64,000 nucleotides of DNA from Microbacterium telephonicum (GTDB taxonomy: Bacteria; Actinomycetota; Actinomycetes; Actinomycetales; Microbacteriaceae), in contig NZ_RCDB01000001.1 in NCBI RefSeq assembly GCF_003651225.1, positions 930,001 to 994,000 on the forward strand, given 5' to 3'. Below, piece by piece: positions 7,924 through 14,926 of the stretch; the stretch's first letter is position 1, and every line of letters starts with the position of its first letter. The notes beneath the pieces were generated by a model. That model did no database searches. It saw only the letters and a list, made by a program, of their open reading frames with translations, and had not been told where the DNA came from. Both the position numbers and the translations under genes were made by a program.

Positions 7924-7992
7924 CGGGAGGAGATGTGCAGTCGGGAGGACGCGTATGCGCGCAGCGCCCTCCCGAACGCAGATCTCCTCCCG
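7924..7992. repeat. large imperfect palindrome (stem-loop)
   Basis: The left arm begins CGGGAGGAGAT and the right arm ends ATCTCCTCCCG. Inside them, TCGGGAGG pairs with CCTCCCGA, giving a stem of nearly 30 bp with a few mismatches around a short loop near 7953-7962. It sits after the stop of the oxidoreductase gene (8031-8888, minus strand) and before the small gene at 7863, so it may terminate the former. A dispersed palindromic element is the alternative. GCCCGCATCC occurs twice in tandem just before it. Confidence 0.6.
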
Positions 7993-8030
7993 AACGCACG
8001 CCCCACCGGGCGCGGCGTGCGGCCGCGACG

Positions 8031-8888
8031 TCAGGCCAGGGCGGCGCGGAGACCCTCGGCGAACGGCGTCGTCGGACGGCCGATGAGGCGGGCGAGCGTG
8101 CCGTCGGTGTCGGCGAGCACACCCTCGCGGATGCCGGTGTCGATGCCCGCGACGAAGCCGGCGACGTCGGCCGGCAGCCCGGCCGACTCCAGCGCCGCGA
8201 TGTGCTCCTCGGTCGACAGACGCGCGTAGGTCACGTCGCGACCCAGGATTTCGGATGCGGCGGCCGCAATGTCGTCGTACGAGACGGCGACGTCGCCCGC
8301 CAGTTCGTAGACGGCGCCGAGGTGGCCGTCTTCGAGCAGCGCGACCGCGGCGGCGTCGGCGAAGTCGGCGCGGGTCGCGGCGGCGACCACCGCGTCGCCG
8401 ACCGACGCGGCGATGACCCCGGAGTCCGCAGCCCGCTGCACGTCGGCGACGTAGTTCTCGATGTACCAGTTGTTCCGCAGCACGACCGCGGGCAGTCCGC
8501 TCGCGGCGAGGGCCTCCTCGGTGGCCCGGTGCTCGGCGCCCAGCGCCCAGTCGAAGTCCGTCGCCTTCGGCGCGCTCGTGTAGACGAACTTCGCGACCCC
8601 GGCGGCGACGGCCGCGTCGATGACGTTCTTGTGCCCGGCGAAGCGCCGCCCCGGCTCCGACGCCGAGATCAGCAGCACGGTGTCCACGCCCTCGAGCGCG
8701 GCGGCGAGTGTGGCGGGGTCGTCGTAGTCGACGCGGGCGGTGCGCACTCCGCGCGAGGCGAGGTCGGCGACCTTCGCGGTGTCGCGCGCGCCGGCGACGA
8801 TGTCGGATGCGGCGGCGCCGCGCGCCAGCAGGGAATCGACGACGAGGCGGCCGAGCTGTCCGCTCGCGCCGGTGACGAGGATGGTCAT
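8031..8888 (-). CDS. NAD(P)H-binding oxidoreductase, NmrA/QOR2-like
   Basis: Atypical short-chain dehydrogenase-like protein of 285 aa, close to the size of NAD(P)H:quinone oxidoreductase type 2 (YtfG) and NmrA-like proteins. The nucleotide-binding motif is ILVTGASGQLGRLVV at the N-terminus, followed by the NADP-specificity region DIVAGARDTAKV and DTVLLISASEPG near residue 75. The C-terminal half carries the substrate-specificity domain (RNNWYIENY). ATG 8888 has a good RBS (AAGGAA). It is divergent from an HxlR-type regulator, the arrangement seen for quinone/electrophile-responsive yodB/hxlR pairs, so quinone or electrophile reduction is a reasonable inference. Confidence 0.8.
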   Translation of the reverse strand: MTILVTGASGQLGRLVVDSLLARGAAASDIVAGARDTAKVADLASRGVRTARVDYDDPATLAAALEGVDTVLLISASEPGRRFAGHKNVIDAAVAAGVAKFVYTSAPKATDFDWALGAEHRATEEALAASGLPAVVLRNNWYIENYVADVQRAADSGVIAASVGDAVVAAATRADFADAAAVALLEDGHLGAVYELAGDVAVSYDDIAAAASEILGRDVTYARLSTEEHIAALESAGLPADVAGFVAGIDTGIREGVLADTDGTLARLIGRPTTPFAEGLRAALA

Positions 8889-8954
8889 GGTGTTCCTTTC
8901 GATCGGGGATCGACGAGGAGAACCGTCCGTGAACCGTCTGGCATTCCGATCAGC

Positions 8955-8981
8955 GGGTACCCACTTTTCGGTAAGGTACCC
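8955..8981 (+). promoter_or_regulatory. HxlR promoter and probable operator
   Basis: GGGTACC (8955-8961) and GGTACCC (8975-8981) form an inverted repeat that overlaps the -10 box TAAGGT (8972-8977). That box is six bases before the ATG at 8984. The layout suggests autorepression by the HxlR protein and shared control of the divergent oxidoreductase gene. Confidence 0.5.
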
Positions 8982-8983
8982 AC

Positions 8984-9346
8984 ATGGCGGTGAGTTTCGC
9001 GCAGATCCGGGCGACCCGGGACGACGTGTTCACGGAGAACTGTCCGACGCGGGTGGTGCTCGATCACGTGATGAGCAAGTGGGGCGTGCTGGTGCTGCTC
9101 GCCCTCACCGACGGCACGCTGCGATGGGGGGAACTGCGCCGCACGGTCGACGGCATCAGCGAGAAGATGCTCGCCTCGACGCTGCGCACACTCGAGTCAG
9201 ACGGCATCGTCGCGCGCACCGCCTACCCCGAGGTGCCGCCGCGTGTCGAGTACGCGCTCACCCCGCGGGGTGAACAGCTCATGGTGCGGATGCTGCCGCT
9301 CATGGAGTGGATCGCCGACGAGGCCGACGACATCGTCGGCCGCTGA
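8984..9346 (+). CDS. HxlR family transcriptional regulator
   Basis: DNA-binding protein of 120 aa, the usual length for the HxlR winged-helix family. Family features: a conserved Cys followed by the helix start (ENCPTRVVLDHVMSKWGVLV), RWGELRRTVDGISEKMLASTLRTLE as recognition helix region, and wing residues (RTAYPEVPPRVEYALTPRG). The lone N-terminal Cys (about residue 23) is where redox- or electrophile-sensing members such as YodB act, so thiol sensing is plausible. It probably controls its own promoter and the oxidoreductase gene transcribed the other way. Confidence 0.88.
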   Translation: MAVSFAQIRATRDDVFTENCPTRVVLDHVMSKWGVLVLLALTDGTLRWGELRRTVDGISEKMLASTLRTLESDGIVARTAYPEVPPRVEYALTPRGEQLMVRMLPLMEWIADEADDIVGR

Positions 9347-9388
9347 CGCGGTCGGTCGCCGGCGCCGACCGCGCCGCCGGATCCCGGA

Positions 9389-10414
9389 TCAGACGAAGCG
9401 CACCCAGTTCGCGCCGTTGCCCGTCTCGGCACGCTGCCGCAGCTCGAGACGGTCGCCGTCGACGGCGTACAGCGATACGGTGGTCGACTTCTCGCCGGCG
9501 GCCACGAGCCACGCGCCGTCGGGACTCGTCGCGAATCCGCGGGGTTGCGGCTCGGTGACCGTGAAGGTCGCGGCATCCGTCAGCGACCCGTCGGCGGCGA
9601 CGGCGACCGGGGCCAGCGTGCTGATCGTGCGCTCCGAGGCCCAGAGATGGTCGCCGGCCAGGTGCAGGTCGGCGCCCCAGATGTAGTTGTGCTCGAGCGG
9701 GTTCGCGCCGAAGACACTGCGGCCGAGCTGCTTCTCGGGGTCGAACGCGTCGGCGGAGCCCACGAGCGTCAGCGCACCGGATGCGGTGTCGCGCGCGTAG
9801 TGCAGAATCTCGCCCGAGAACTCGGTGAGCACATATACGGCATCCTGGGCGTCGTTCAGCACGAGGTGGCGGGGGCCGCTGCCGGCGGGCGCGGCGACCG
9901 TCGCGGGCTGCAACGGCTGCAGGGCGAGCGCGTCGCCGATGGCGTACTGGGCGACGAGGTCGGCGCCCAGCGAGACGAAGTAGGCGAAGCGGCCGTCGGC
10001 GCTGGGCAGCACCGAGTGCAGGTTCGGGTACTCGATCGTCGAGACCGGCTCGCCGACGACGCCGTCCTCGACGGGGGCCAGGATGCCGTACCCACCGCCG
10101 TAGGAGGCGCCGAGCAGGGCGCTGCCGTCACGGGTGAGGGCGAGGTAGTTCATGCCGCCGCGGGGGAGGTCCAGACGCGACTGCGGAGTGAGGACGCCGC
10201 TCTCGCGGTCGAGGCGCAGGGTCACGATCCCGGGGACCTCGCCCTTGACGGCGGCGTGCACGAGGTCGCGCTCCGCGTCGACGACGAACGTCGAGGTGCC
10301 GGTCAGGCCGTCGGTCGTGGCGAGCAGCGTCAGGGCGCCATGGTCGAAGCGGAACACCGAGAGGGAGCCGTCTGCGGCGTTGGCGACGAGGACGAGGGAT
10401 GCGGGAGAAGTCAC
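9389..10414 (-). CDS. lactonase-family beta-propeller protein
   Basis: Protein of 341 aa with the seven-bladed beta-propeller character of the 6-phosphogluconolactonase / YbhE (lactonase) family: repeated blade motifs such as TLRLDRESGVLTPQSR, NLHSVLPSADGRFAYFVSLG, GPRHLVLNDAQDAVYVLTE and QPRGFATSPDGAWLVAAG. No signal peptide is apparent. The likely role is hydrolysis of 6-phosphogluconolactone or another sugar lactone, but the family is broad. GTG 10414 is chosen because TACGAT stands six bases upstream on the minus strand (10421-10426), a leaderless arrangement. It stands alone. Confidence 0.8.
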   Translation of the reverse strand: MTSPASLVLVANAADGSLSVFRFDHGALTLLATTDGLTGTSTFVVDAERDLVHAAVKGEVPGIVTLRLDRESGVLTPQSRLDLPRGGMNYLALTRDGSALLGASYGGGYGILAPVEDGVVGEPVSTIEYPNLHSVLPSADGRFAYFVSLGADLVAQYAIGDALALQPLQPATVAAPAGSGPRHLVLNDAQDAVYVLTEFSGEILHYARDTASGALTLVGSADAFDPEKQLGRSVFGANPLEHNYIWGADLHLAGDHLWASERTISTLAPVAVAADGSLTDAATFTVTEPQPRGFATSPDGAWLVAAGEKSTTVSLYAVDGDRLELRQRAETGNGANWVRFV

Positions 10415-10500
10415 CTTTCGATCGTAGGCGCCGCCGGCAGTGCGGTCGTTGGCGGGGTGCCCCCGCGGCGCGGCCCGTGCCGGCGCGGCCCGTGGCGGGG

Positions 10501-11583
10501 TCACCAGCCGCCGCGCGTGGGGGTGTGGCCCTCGCGCGCGTCGTCGGGCATCGCCATCTCGGCGCGCACTCCGAGCAGCCGCACCGGGCGGTTCTCGAGC
10601 TTCGCGATCAGCGCGAGGATCTCGTCGGCGACGAGGCGCGCGTCGGAGGTGGTCGCGATCTTGTGCACGAGGTTCTTGGTCGTGAACGGGGCGTAGCGCA
10701 CCTTGACGCCGACGCCCACGACCGGGCGTCCCTCCGCGGCCACGTCGCCGAGCACCTGCGCGATGAGGGTGCGTGCGGCGGCGACGATGTCCTCCCGCGC
10801 CACCAGGTCGGTCTGGAACGTCGTCTCACGGCTGTGACCGCGGGCGACCCACGGTGTGTCGTCGACGACGGCGGACCCGTCGCCCCGGCCGAGCTGCTGA
10901 TACCAAGGCCCCATCTTCGGCCCGAACTCCGCCGCGAGCGCGGCCGTGTCGGCATCGGCGAGCTCGTCGACCGTACGGATGCCGAGGCCGGCGAGCCGCT
11001 TCGAGATCTTCGCGCCGACGCCCCACAGGGCCGCGGTCGGCTTGTCGCCCATCACCTCGCGCCAGTTGCCGGCGGTGAGACGGAACGTGCCCTGCGGTTT
11101 GCCGAAGTCGGTGGCGTTCTTGGCGCGGATGAGCGTGTCGCCGATCCCGACGCTGCAGTGCAGCCGCGTGCGCTCGAGCACGGCGGCCTGGATGCCGCGC
11201 GCGACGGCGAGCGGGTCGGCGGTCGTGACTCCGACGAAGGCCTCGTCCCACCCGAGCACCTGCACGACGGCGCCCGGCTGGGCGCGCAGCGTCGCCATCA
11301 CCTCGTCGGAGGCGGCGGTGTAGGCGGGGGCGTCGACGGGGAGGAAGACGGCATCCGGGATCTTGCGGGCGGCGATCTTCAGGGGCATGCCCGATCCGAC
11401 GCCGAACGCGCGGGCCTCGTACGACGCGGTCGACACGACGGCACGCTCGGTCGGGTCGCCCCGCCCGCCCACGACGACCGGCAGGCCGACGAGCTCGGGA
11501 CGGCGCAGCAGTTCGACGGCGGCAATGAACTGGTCGAGATCGACGTGCAGCACCCACGGGATCGGGGCGTCGCCGTCGCTCAT
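10501..11583 (-). CDS. dinB: DNA polymerase IV, DinB2-type (Y family)
   Basis: Y-family translesion polymerase of 360 aa. The palm acidic residues are seen in HVDLDQF (Asp15, Asp17) and VLGWDEAFVGV (Asp, Glu). Further family motifs are SYEARAFGVGSGMPL and SVGIGDTLIRAKNATDFGK. The sequence matches the mycobacterial DinB2 group rather than classical DinB. The residue at the steric-gate position is Ile20, not the usual Phe/Tyr, and no beta-clamp pentapeptide is seen at the C-terminus (ends THPTRGGW-like). ATG 11583 is chosen by alignment; a CACACT box six bases upstream may be a weak leaderless promoter. No LexA box is seen upstream. Confidence 0.88.
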   Translation of the reverse strand: MSDGDAPIPWVLHVDLDQFIAAVELLRRPELVGLPVVVGGRGDPTERAVVSTASYEARAFGVGSGMPLKIAARKIPDAVFLPVDAPAYTAASDEVMATLRAQPGAVVQVLGWDEAFVGVTTADPLAVARGIQAAVLERTRLHCSVGIGDTLIRAKNATDFGKPQGTFRLTAGNWREVMGDKPTAALWGVGAKISKRLAGLGIRTVDELADADTAALAAEFGPKMGPWYQQLGRGDGSAVVDDTPWVARGHSRETTFQTDLVAREDIVAAARTLIAQVLGDVAAEGRPVVGVGVKVRYAPFTTKNLVHKIATTSDARLVADEILALIAKLENRPVRLLGVRAEMAMPDDAREGHTPTRGGW

Positions 11584-11654
11584 GCGACCAGTGTGCCCCG
11601 CACTCCCGACATCGGCCACGGGGGAGACGGCGCGCCCCCCGCGCCGCAGCCCCG

Positions 11655-12854
11655 TCAGGCCGCGCGTTCGGCCACGGCGGTCAGCGACGAGACGGCGGCG
11701 CGGTAGTCCTCGACCATCCGGGCGCGGTCCAGCCGAGGCCGTGCGGCGAGGGCCGCGGCACGCAGCGTCGGCCGCTCGGCCAGCACGCGGGTCCAGGCGG
11801 CGGCGATCGCGTCGGCGTCACGCGGGGTCACGACGCCGATGCCCGCCACGATCGTCGGAGCGTCTCCGACGGCGGTGGTCACCGGCGTCGCCCCGCAGGC
11901 GGCGCCCTCGATGAGGCAGAGCGGCGACGCCTCGCCGAACGCGCTCGTGAGGGCGACGATGTCGGCGACGGCGTAGACCGACGGCATGTCGTCGCGGATG
12001 CCGAGCGGATGCAGGCGCGCGTCGTCGGGCGACAGCCCGGCATCCGTCATCAGCTCACGCAGCGCCGCGTTGTCGGCTGTCATCCCGGCGCCGCACAGCA
12101 CGTAGTGGGTCTCGGGGGCCGCCTCGAGGTGCGCGGCCACCGAGCGGAGGAACAGTCCCGGGTCCTTCATGGCGTCGAAGCGCGCCGCGTAGACGACGAC
12201 CGGGGCGCCCGCGGGGATGTCGAGGGCGCGCCGCATCCGCGCGCGCTCCTCGTTCGTACCCGGCCGGAACCGGCGGGTGTCGATGCCGTTCGGCACGACG
12301 AACCGCTCCGTCGGTGTCGCACCCAGCCGCGAATACGCCTCGTCGGTGGCGTCGGCGCACGAGACGGTCGCGTCGAGCAGGCCCGTCGCCGAGGCCTCCG
12401 CGAGCCACGACAGCGCCGCTCCCGAATGCACCGGGTCGGAGCGGTGCAGGCAGGCCGCCACGGGCACGTCCGGCATCCATCCGCGCCGCGCGAGGGCGAC
12501 GAGCAGTCCGAGTGGCTGCTCCTTCAACGAGAGCACGACGTCGGCACCGATGAGGGCGGCGCGCGCCGTCAGCAGCTCCCGGATGCTGTAGCCCTCGGGA
12601 TCCAGCGGCTGGTCTCCGGCGGTGCGCCCGAGCGTGTGGACCTGCACGCCGGCGGCGGTGAGGCGCCGATAGCGCGGGTCGTCCGTCATCTCCTGCACCG
12701 ACGCGTCGCGTACGGCACGTGACGCGATCGACAGCACGCTGTGCTGCTGACGCAGGCCGTCGTGCAGGCCGGCGACGACATCGCTGTGCAGGATGCGGGC
12801 GCCTCCCGCGAAGAAGCCTTCGTAGAGGGACAGGACGCGCAGCGGTCGGGTCAT
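11655..12854 (-). CDS. glycosyltransferase family 4 protein
   Basis: GT-B fold glycosyltransferase of 399 aa. The N-terminal domain starts RPLRVLSLYEGFFAGGARI with the glycine-rich acceptor loop. The C-terminal nucleotide-sugar domain carries PVVVYAARFDAMKDPGLFL (about residue 203) and an EX7E-like segment FGEASPLCLIEGAACGATPV (about residue 311). It transfers a sugar from a nucleotide donor to an unknown acceptor, probably for cell-surface glycan or glycolipid. ATG 12854 is chosen over 12860 because GAAGGA is correctly spaced only for the former. It is single, and divergent from the toxin-antitoxin pair. Confidence 0.85.
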   Translation of the reverse strand: MTRPLRVLSLYEGFFAGGARILHSDVVAGLHDGLRQQHSVLSIASRAVRDASVQEMTDDPRYRRLTAAGVQVHTLGRTAGDQPLDPEGYSIRELLTARAALIGADVVLSLKEQPLGLLVALARRGWMPDVPVAACLHRSDPVHSGAALSWLAEASATGLLDATVSCADATDEAYSRLGATPTERFVVPNGIDTRRFRPGTNEERARMRRALDIPAGAPVVVYAARFDAMKDPGLFLRSVAAHLEAAPETHYVLCGAGMTADNAALRELMTDAGLSPDDARLHPLGIRDDMPSVYAVADIVALTSAFGEASPLCLIEGAACGATPVTTAVGDAPTIVAGIGVVTPRDADAIAAAWTRVLAERPTLRAAALAARPRLDRARMVEDYRAAVSSLTAVAERAA

Positions 12855-13030
12855 CGTCATCCTTCGGTCGGGGGTTCCGGGGGTTGGCGGTGGGCTCCAG
12901 CCAGTGTCGGATGCCATGCCCTGCCGTGGGTGAACACGGTGTTACAGGGGTGTGACCTTTGGCGCGGGGCGCGTCGCGCCGGGCGGGCATGGACGTGGGT
13001 GTGAGCGGGCCGGCATGGCTGTGAAGCGGC

Positions 13031-13071
13031 GGATGCATGCATTCTGCAGGCGATCGTGCGACAATGCAGGC
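13031..13071 (+). promoter_or_regulatory. probable autoregulatory site of the toxin-antitoxin pair
   Basis: The 40 bases before the antitoxin start hold the self-complementary TGCATGCA (13034-13041) and two copies of TGCAGGC (13045 and 13065). This cluster is unlike the flanking sequence. Antitoxins of this class bind their own promoter, so this is the natural operator; the exact -10 is unclear. Confidence 0.35.
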
Positions 13072-13305
13072 ATGGTGGTCTCGATCACGGTGAGGAATGT
13101 CCCCGACGAGGTCCGCGACGAACTCGCCTCGCGTGCTGCTCGGTCGGGTCGGTCGCTGCAGGAGTATCTGAGCGGCGAGCTGCGCCGCCTCGCACAGACC
13201 CCCAGTGCCGCCGAGGCGATCGCGCGAGCGCGGATGAACACGCAGACGTATCCGACGCTCGGCGTTCGCGACATTCTGGACGCGGTGGATGACGGCCGTC
13301 GCTGA
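13072..13305 (+). CDS. antitoxin, FitA/VapB-like ribbon-helix-helix
   Basis: Small protein of 77 aa. The N-terminus VVSITVRNVPDEVRDELASR is the beta-strand and first helix of a ribbon-helix-helix DNA-binding domain. It is followed by GRSLQEYLSGELRRLA and a flexible C-terminal tail (TYPTLGVRDILDAVDDGRR) that would wrap the toxin. The stop lies 17 bp inside the PIN-domain gene, the classic overlapping order of antitoxin then toxin. It should neutralise the toxin and repress the operon. ATG chosen because residues before it do not fit the fold. Confidence 0.85.
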   Translation: MVVSITVRNVPDEVRDELASRAARSGRSLQEYLSGELRRLAQTPSAAEAIARARMNTQTYPTLGVRDILDAVDDGRR

Positions 13306-13711
13306 CGCCTCCGATCTCCTCGTCGTCGACGCCTCGGTCGTCGTCGCACTCGTCGCATCCCAGGCGAGCGCCACCGAAGCGATCGCGGCGCGCATCGGCG
13401 ACGGTGCACTCCATGCGCCGACCCACCTCCCGGTCGAGGTGCAGAGCGCGCTGCGCGGGCTCGAGCGCGGCGGGGTCCTCACGACGCCGCAGGCCTCGTT
13501 CGCTCTCCGGCACGCGGCAGGCCTTCCGGTGGAGCTGTGGCCGTGGGAGGTCCTGGCCGACCGGGCGTGGGAGCTCCGATCGAATCTCACGACCTACGAT
13601 GCCGGGTACGTCGCGCTCGCCGAGCGGCTCGGGTGCCCGCTGCTCACCGCGGACCGACGTGTGGCTGCGGCATCCGTGGCCCGGTGTCCCGTCGAGGTCA
13701 TCGCCTTGTGA
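13289..13711 (+). CDS. PIN-domain toxin (VapC family ribonuclease)
   Basis: Protein of 140 aa with the PIN fold: LLVVDASVVVALVAS holds the first acidic residue, LPVEVQSALRGLERG the conserved Glu, TYDAGYVALAERLGCPLLTADRR the remaining aspartates. All four metal-binding acids are present, so it is probably an active Mg2+-dependent RNase. VapC toxins commonly cut tRNA or rRNA; the target here is unknown. It overlaps its antitoxin by 17 bp. The pair stands alone with no other mobile-element signs. Confidence 0.85.
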   Translation: MTAVADASDLLVVDASVVVALVASQASATEAIAARIGDGALHAPTHLPVEVQSALRGLERGGVLTTPQASFALRHAAGLPVELWPWEVLADRAWELRSNLTTYDAGYVALAERLGCPLLTADRRVAAASVARCPVEVIAL

Positions 13712-13933
13712 GCCGGCTCGCGGCGCACGCCGACGGGCGCCGCGATTAGGCTCGATCGCCGCCCCGATTCGGGTGCCGATCCCTTCTCCCACCCTCGGGC
13801 GCCCGGTGCGGCGCCGTTCGGAGTGCCATGACCGTCCCCGCGACCCGTCCCCGCATCGAGCCCACGGCCGCCCTTCATCGTCGTCTGTCCGGCGGTCTCG
13901 GCGGCGGCGAGGCGTGATCGCGGCGTGATCGCG

Positions 13934-13939
13934 GCGTAG
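13934..13939 (+). promoter_or_regulatory. -10 box upstream of a small membrane protein gene
   Basis: TAGCCT near 13937 follows two tandem copies of GCGTGATCGCG and lies about 25 bases before the ATG at 13968, which has its own purine-rich RBS (GGAAGGGG). The 256-bp gap between the toxin gene and this point holds nothing else that I can recognise. Confidence 0.35.
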
Positions 13940-13967
13940 CCTTCGGGTCGAGACGGAAGGGGCGGTC

Positions 13968-14258
13968 ATGTCGAGAGCGCGCAGCGTCGTCGCCGGTGTG
14001 CTGCTGGCCAACGCGGTGCCGCACGGTGTCCACGGGGTCACGGGGCAGGCGTTCCCGACACCGTTCGCCGATCCGCCCGGGATCGGGCTGTCGTCACCGG
14101 CGCTGAACGTGCTGTGGAGCGCGCTCAACCTCGTCGGCGCCGGGGTGGCGCTGCGCGGCGCCCGGGTGCGGCCGCTCGCGCTGATCGTCGGCGCGGCCGC
14201 GATGGCGTCGTTCCTGGCGGCCTACTTCGGTCCGACGTCGCCGCGTCGGCGCGGCTGA
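13968..14258 (+). CDS. small membrane protein, unknown
   Basis: Protein of 96 aa with an N-terminal hydrophobic helix (VVAGVLLANAVPHGVHG) and two more helices (SPALNVLWSALNLVGAGVAL and PLALIVGAAAMASFLAAYF). The segment NAVPHGVHGVTGQAFPTPF is conserved-looking, with His residues after a helix. No family name comes to mind. The RBS GAAGGGGCGGTC fits the ATG. It is convergent with the next gene, with an 86-bp palindromic element between and partly inside that gene. Confidence 0.65.
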   Translation: MSRARSVVAGVLLANAVPHGVHGVTGQAFPTPFADPPGIGLSSPALNVLWSALNLVGAGVALRGARVRPLALIVGAAAMASFLAAYFGPTSPRRRG

Positions 14259-14267
14259 ACCGTTCGG

Positions 14268-14353
14268 TTCTCAGGATCGACGGGTCGCCGCGTCCCGCCG
14301 TCCCGCGCCGCGACGCGGAGACGTCGTGCCGACGTCGCCGACCGTCCTGAGAA
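14268..14353. repeat. 86-bp palindromic element, copy 2
   Basis: Bounded by TTCTCAGGA (14268-14276) and TCCTGAGAA (14345-14353), the same termini and the same 86-bp span as the element at 1190-1275, in inverted orientation. Just outside, GTTCG and CGAAC also pair. The left terminus supplies the TGA stop of the neighbouring minus-strand gene, whose last 27 or so codons lie inside the element. Confidence 0.7.
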
Positions 14354-14633
14354 ACGAACCGCGAGCCGCGGTGCGGCGGGGGCGGCGCGGGGTCGGGCCG
14401 CCAGGGCCGGCGGTCAGCGGGGGACGGACGGCGGATGCGGCGACCGCCGCACGGGCCAGCTCGACCGTGTCGTGCACGCCGAGGTCTTCGCCGCGCGCGG
14501 TCTGCGCTTCGACACCGCGAGCGGTCACGCCGACGAACCCGGCGTACTCGCCGGCGATCGTGGCGACGAACACGTCGTCGTCGGCCTGGCGCCATTCGGG
14601 CGCGGCGGAAGGAGGAAGATGAGAAGAGGTCAT
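14271..14633 (-). CDS. small hypothetical protein with repeat-encoded C-terminus
   Basis: Protein of 120 aa. The first 70 residues look like a compact domain (EWRQADDDVFVATIAGEYAGFVGV, then DLGVHDTVELARAAV), mixed beta-strand and helix. After about residue 75 the sequence becomes Pro/Arg/Gly-rich, and the final part is encoded by the palindromic element, so the native C-terminus has probably been replaced or extended by insertion. The ATG at 14633 is preceded by GAAAG. A TAGACT box on the minus strand (14819-14824) may be the promoter, with a leader of about 180 bases. Function unknown. Confidence 0.55.
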   Translation of the reverse strand: MTSSHLPPSAAPEWRQADDDVFVATIAGEYAGFVGVTARGVEAQTARGEDLGVHDTVELARAAVAASAVRPPLTAGPGGPTPRRPRRTAARGSFLRTVGDVGTTSPRRGAGRRDAATRRS

Positions 14634-14861
14634 GCTGCTTTCGGTGCCGGCGCGCGTGGACGCACGGCGGCGCGGGGGAGTCGGGGGCGATGGCCGCGGT
14701 GGCAGCCGTCGGCTCGGCGCGCAGGTGTGCGCTGTGCGGCATCCGGGTCTGCGGTGAGCAGTCGCCTTCGTCGGTGAAGGTGAAGAGGATGCCGCCGGAT
14801 CTCCGAGCGGGTCGTGCCCCAGTCTACCAGGCGGTGCCGACGCCGGCCCGGGCGAGCCGAC

Positions 14862-14896
14862 ATCGGGGGCGGAGAGAAGGTCTCTCCGCCCCCGAT
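14862..14896 (-). terminator. strong hairpin terminator
   Basis: A perfect 16-bp inverted repeat (ATCGGGGGCGGAGAGA and its complement) with a 3-base AGG loop, 30 bases after the stop of the reductase-like gene on the minus strand. There is no T-run, as is common for actinobacterial terminators. A new -10 box (TAGACT) for the next minus-strand gene follows, which supports a transcript end here. Confidence 0.75.
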
Positions 14897-14926
14897 ACGG
14901 ATGCGGCCCGGCGCCGCGCGCGACGC

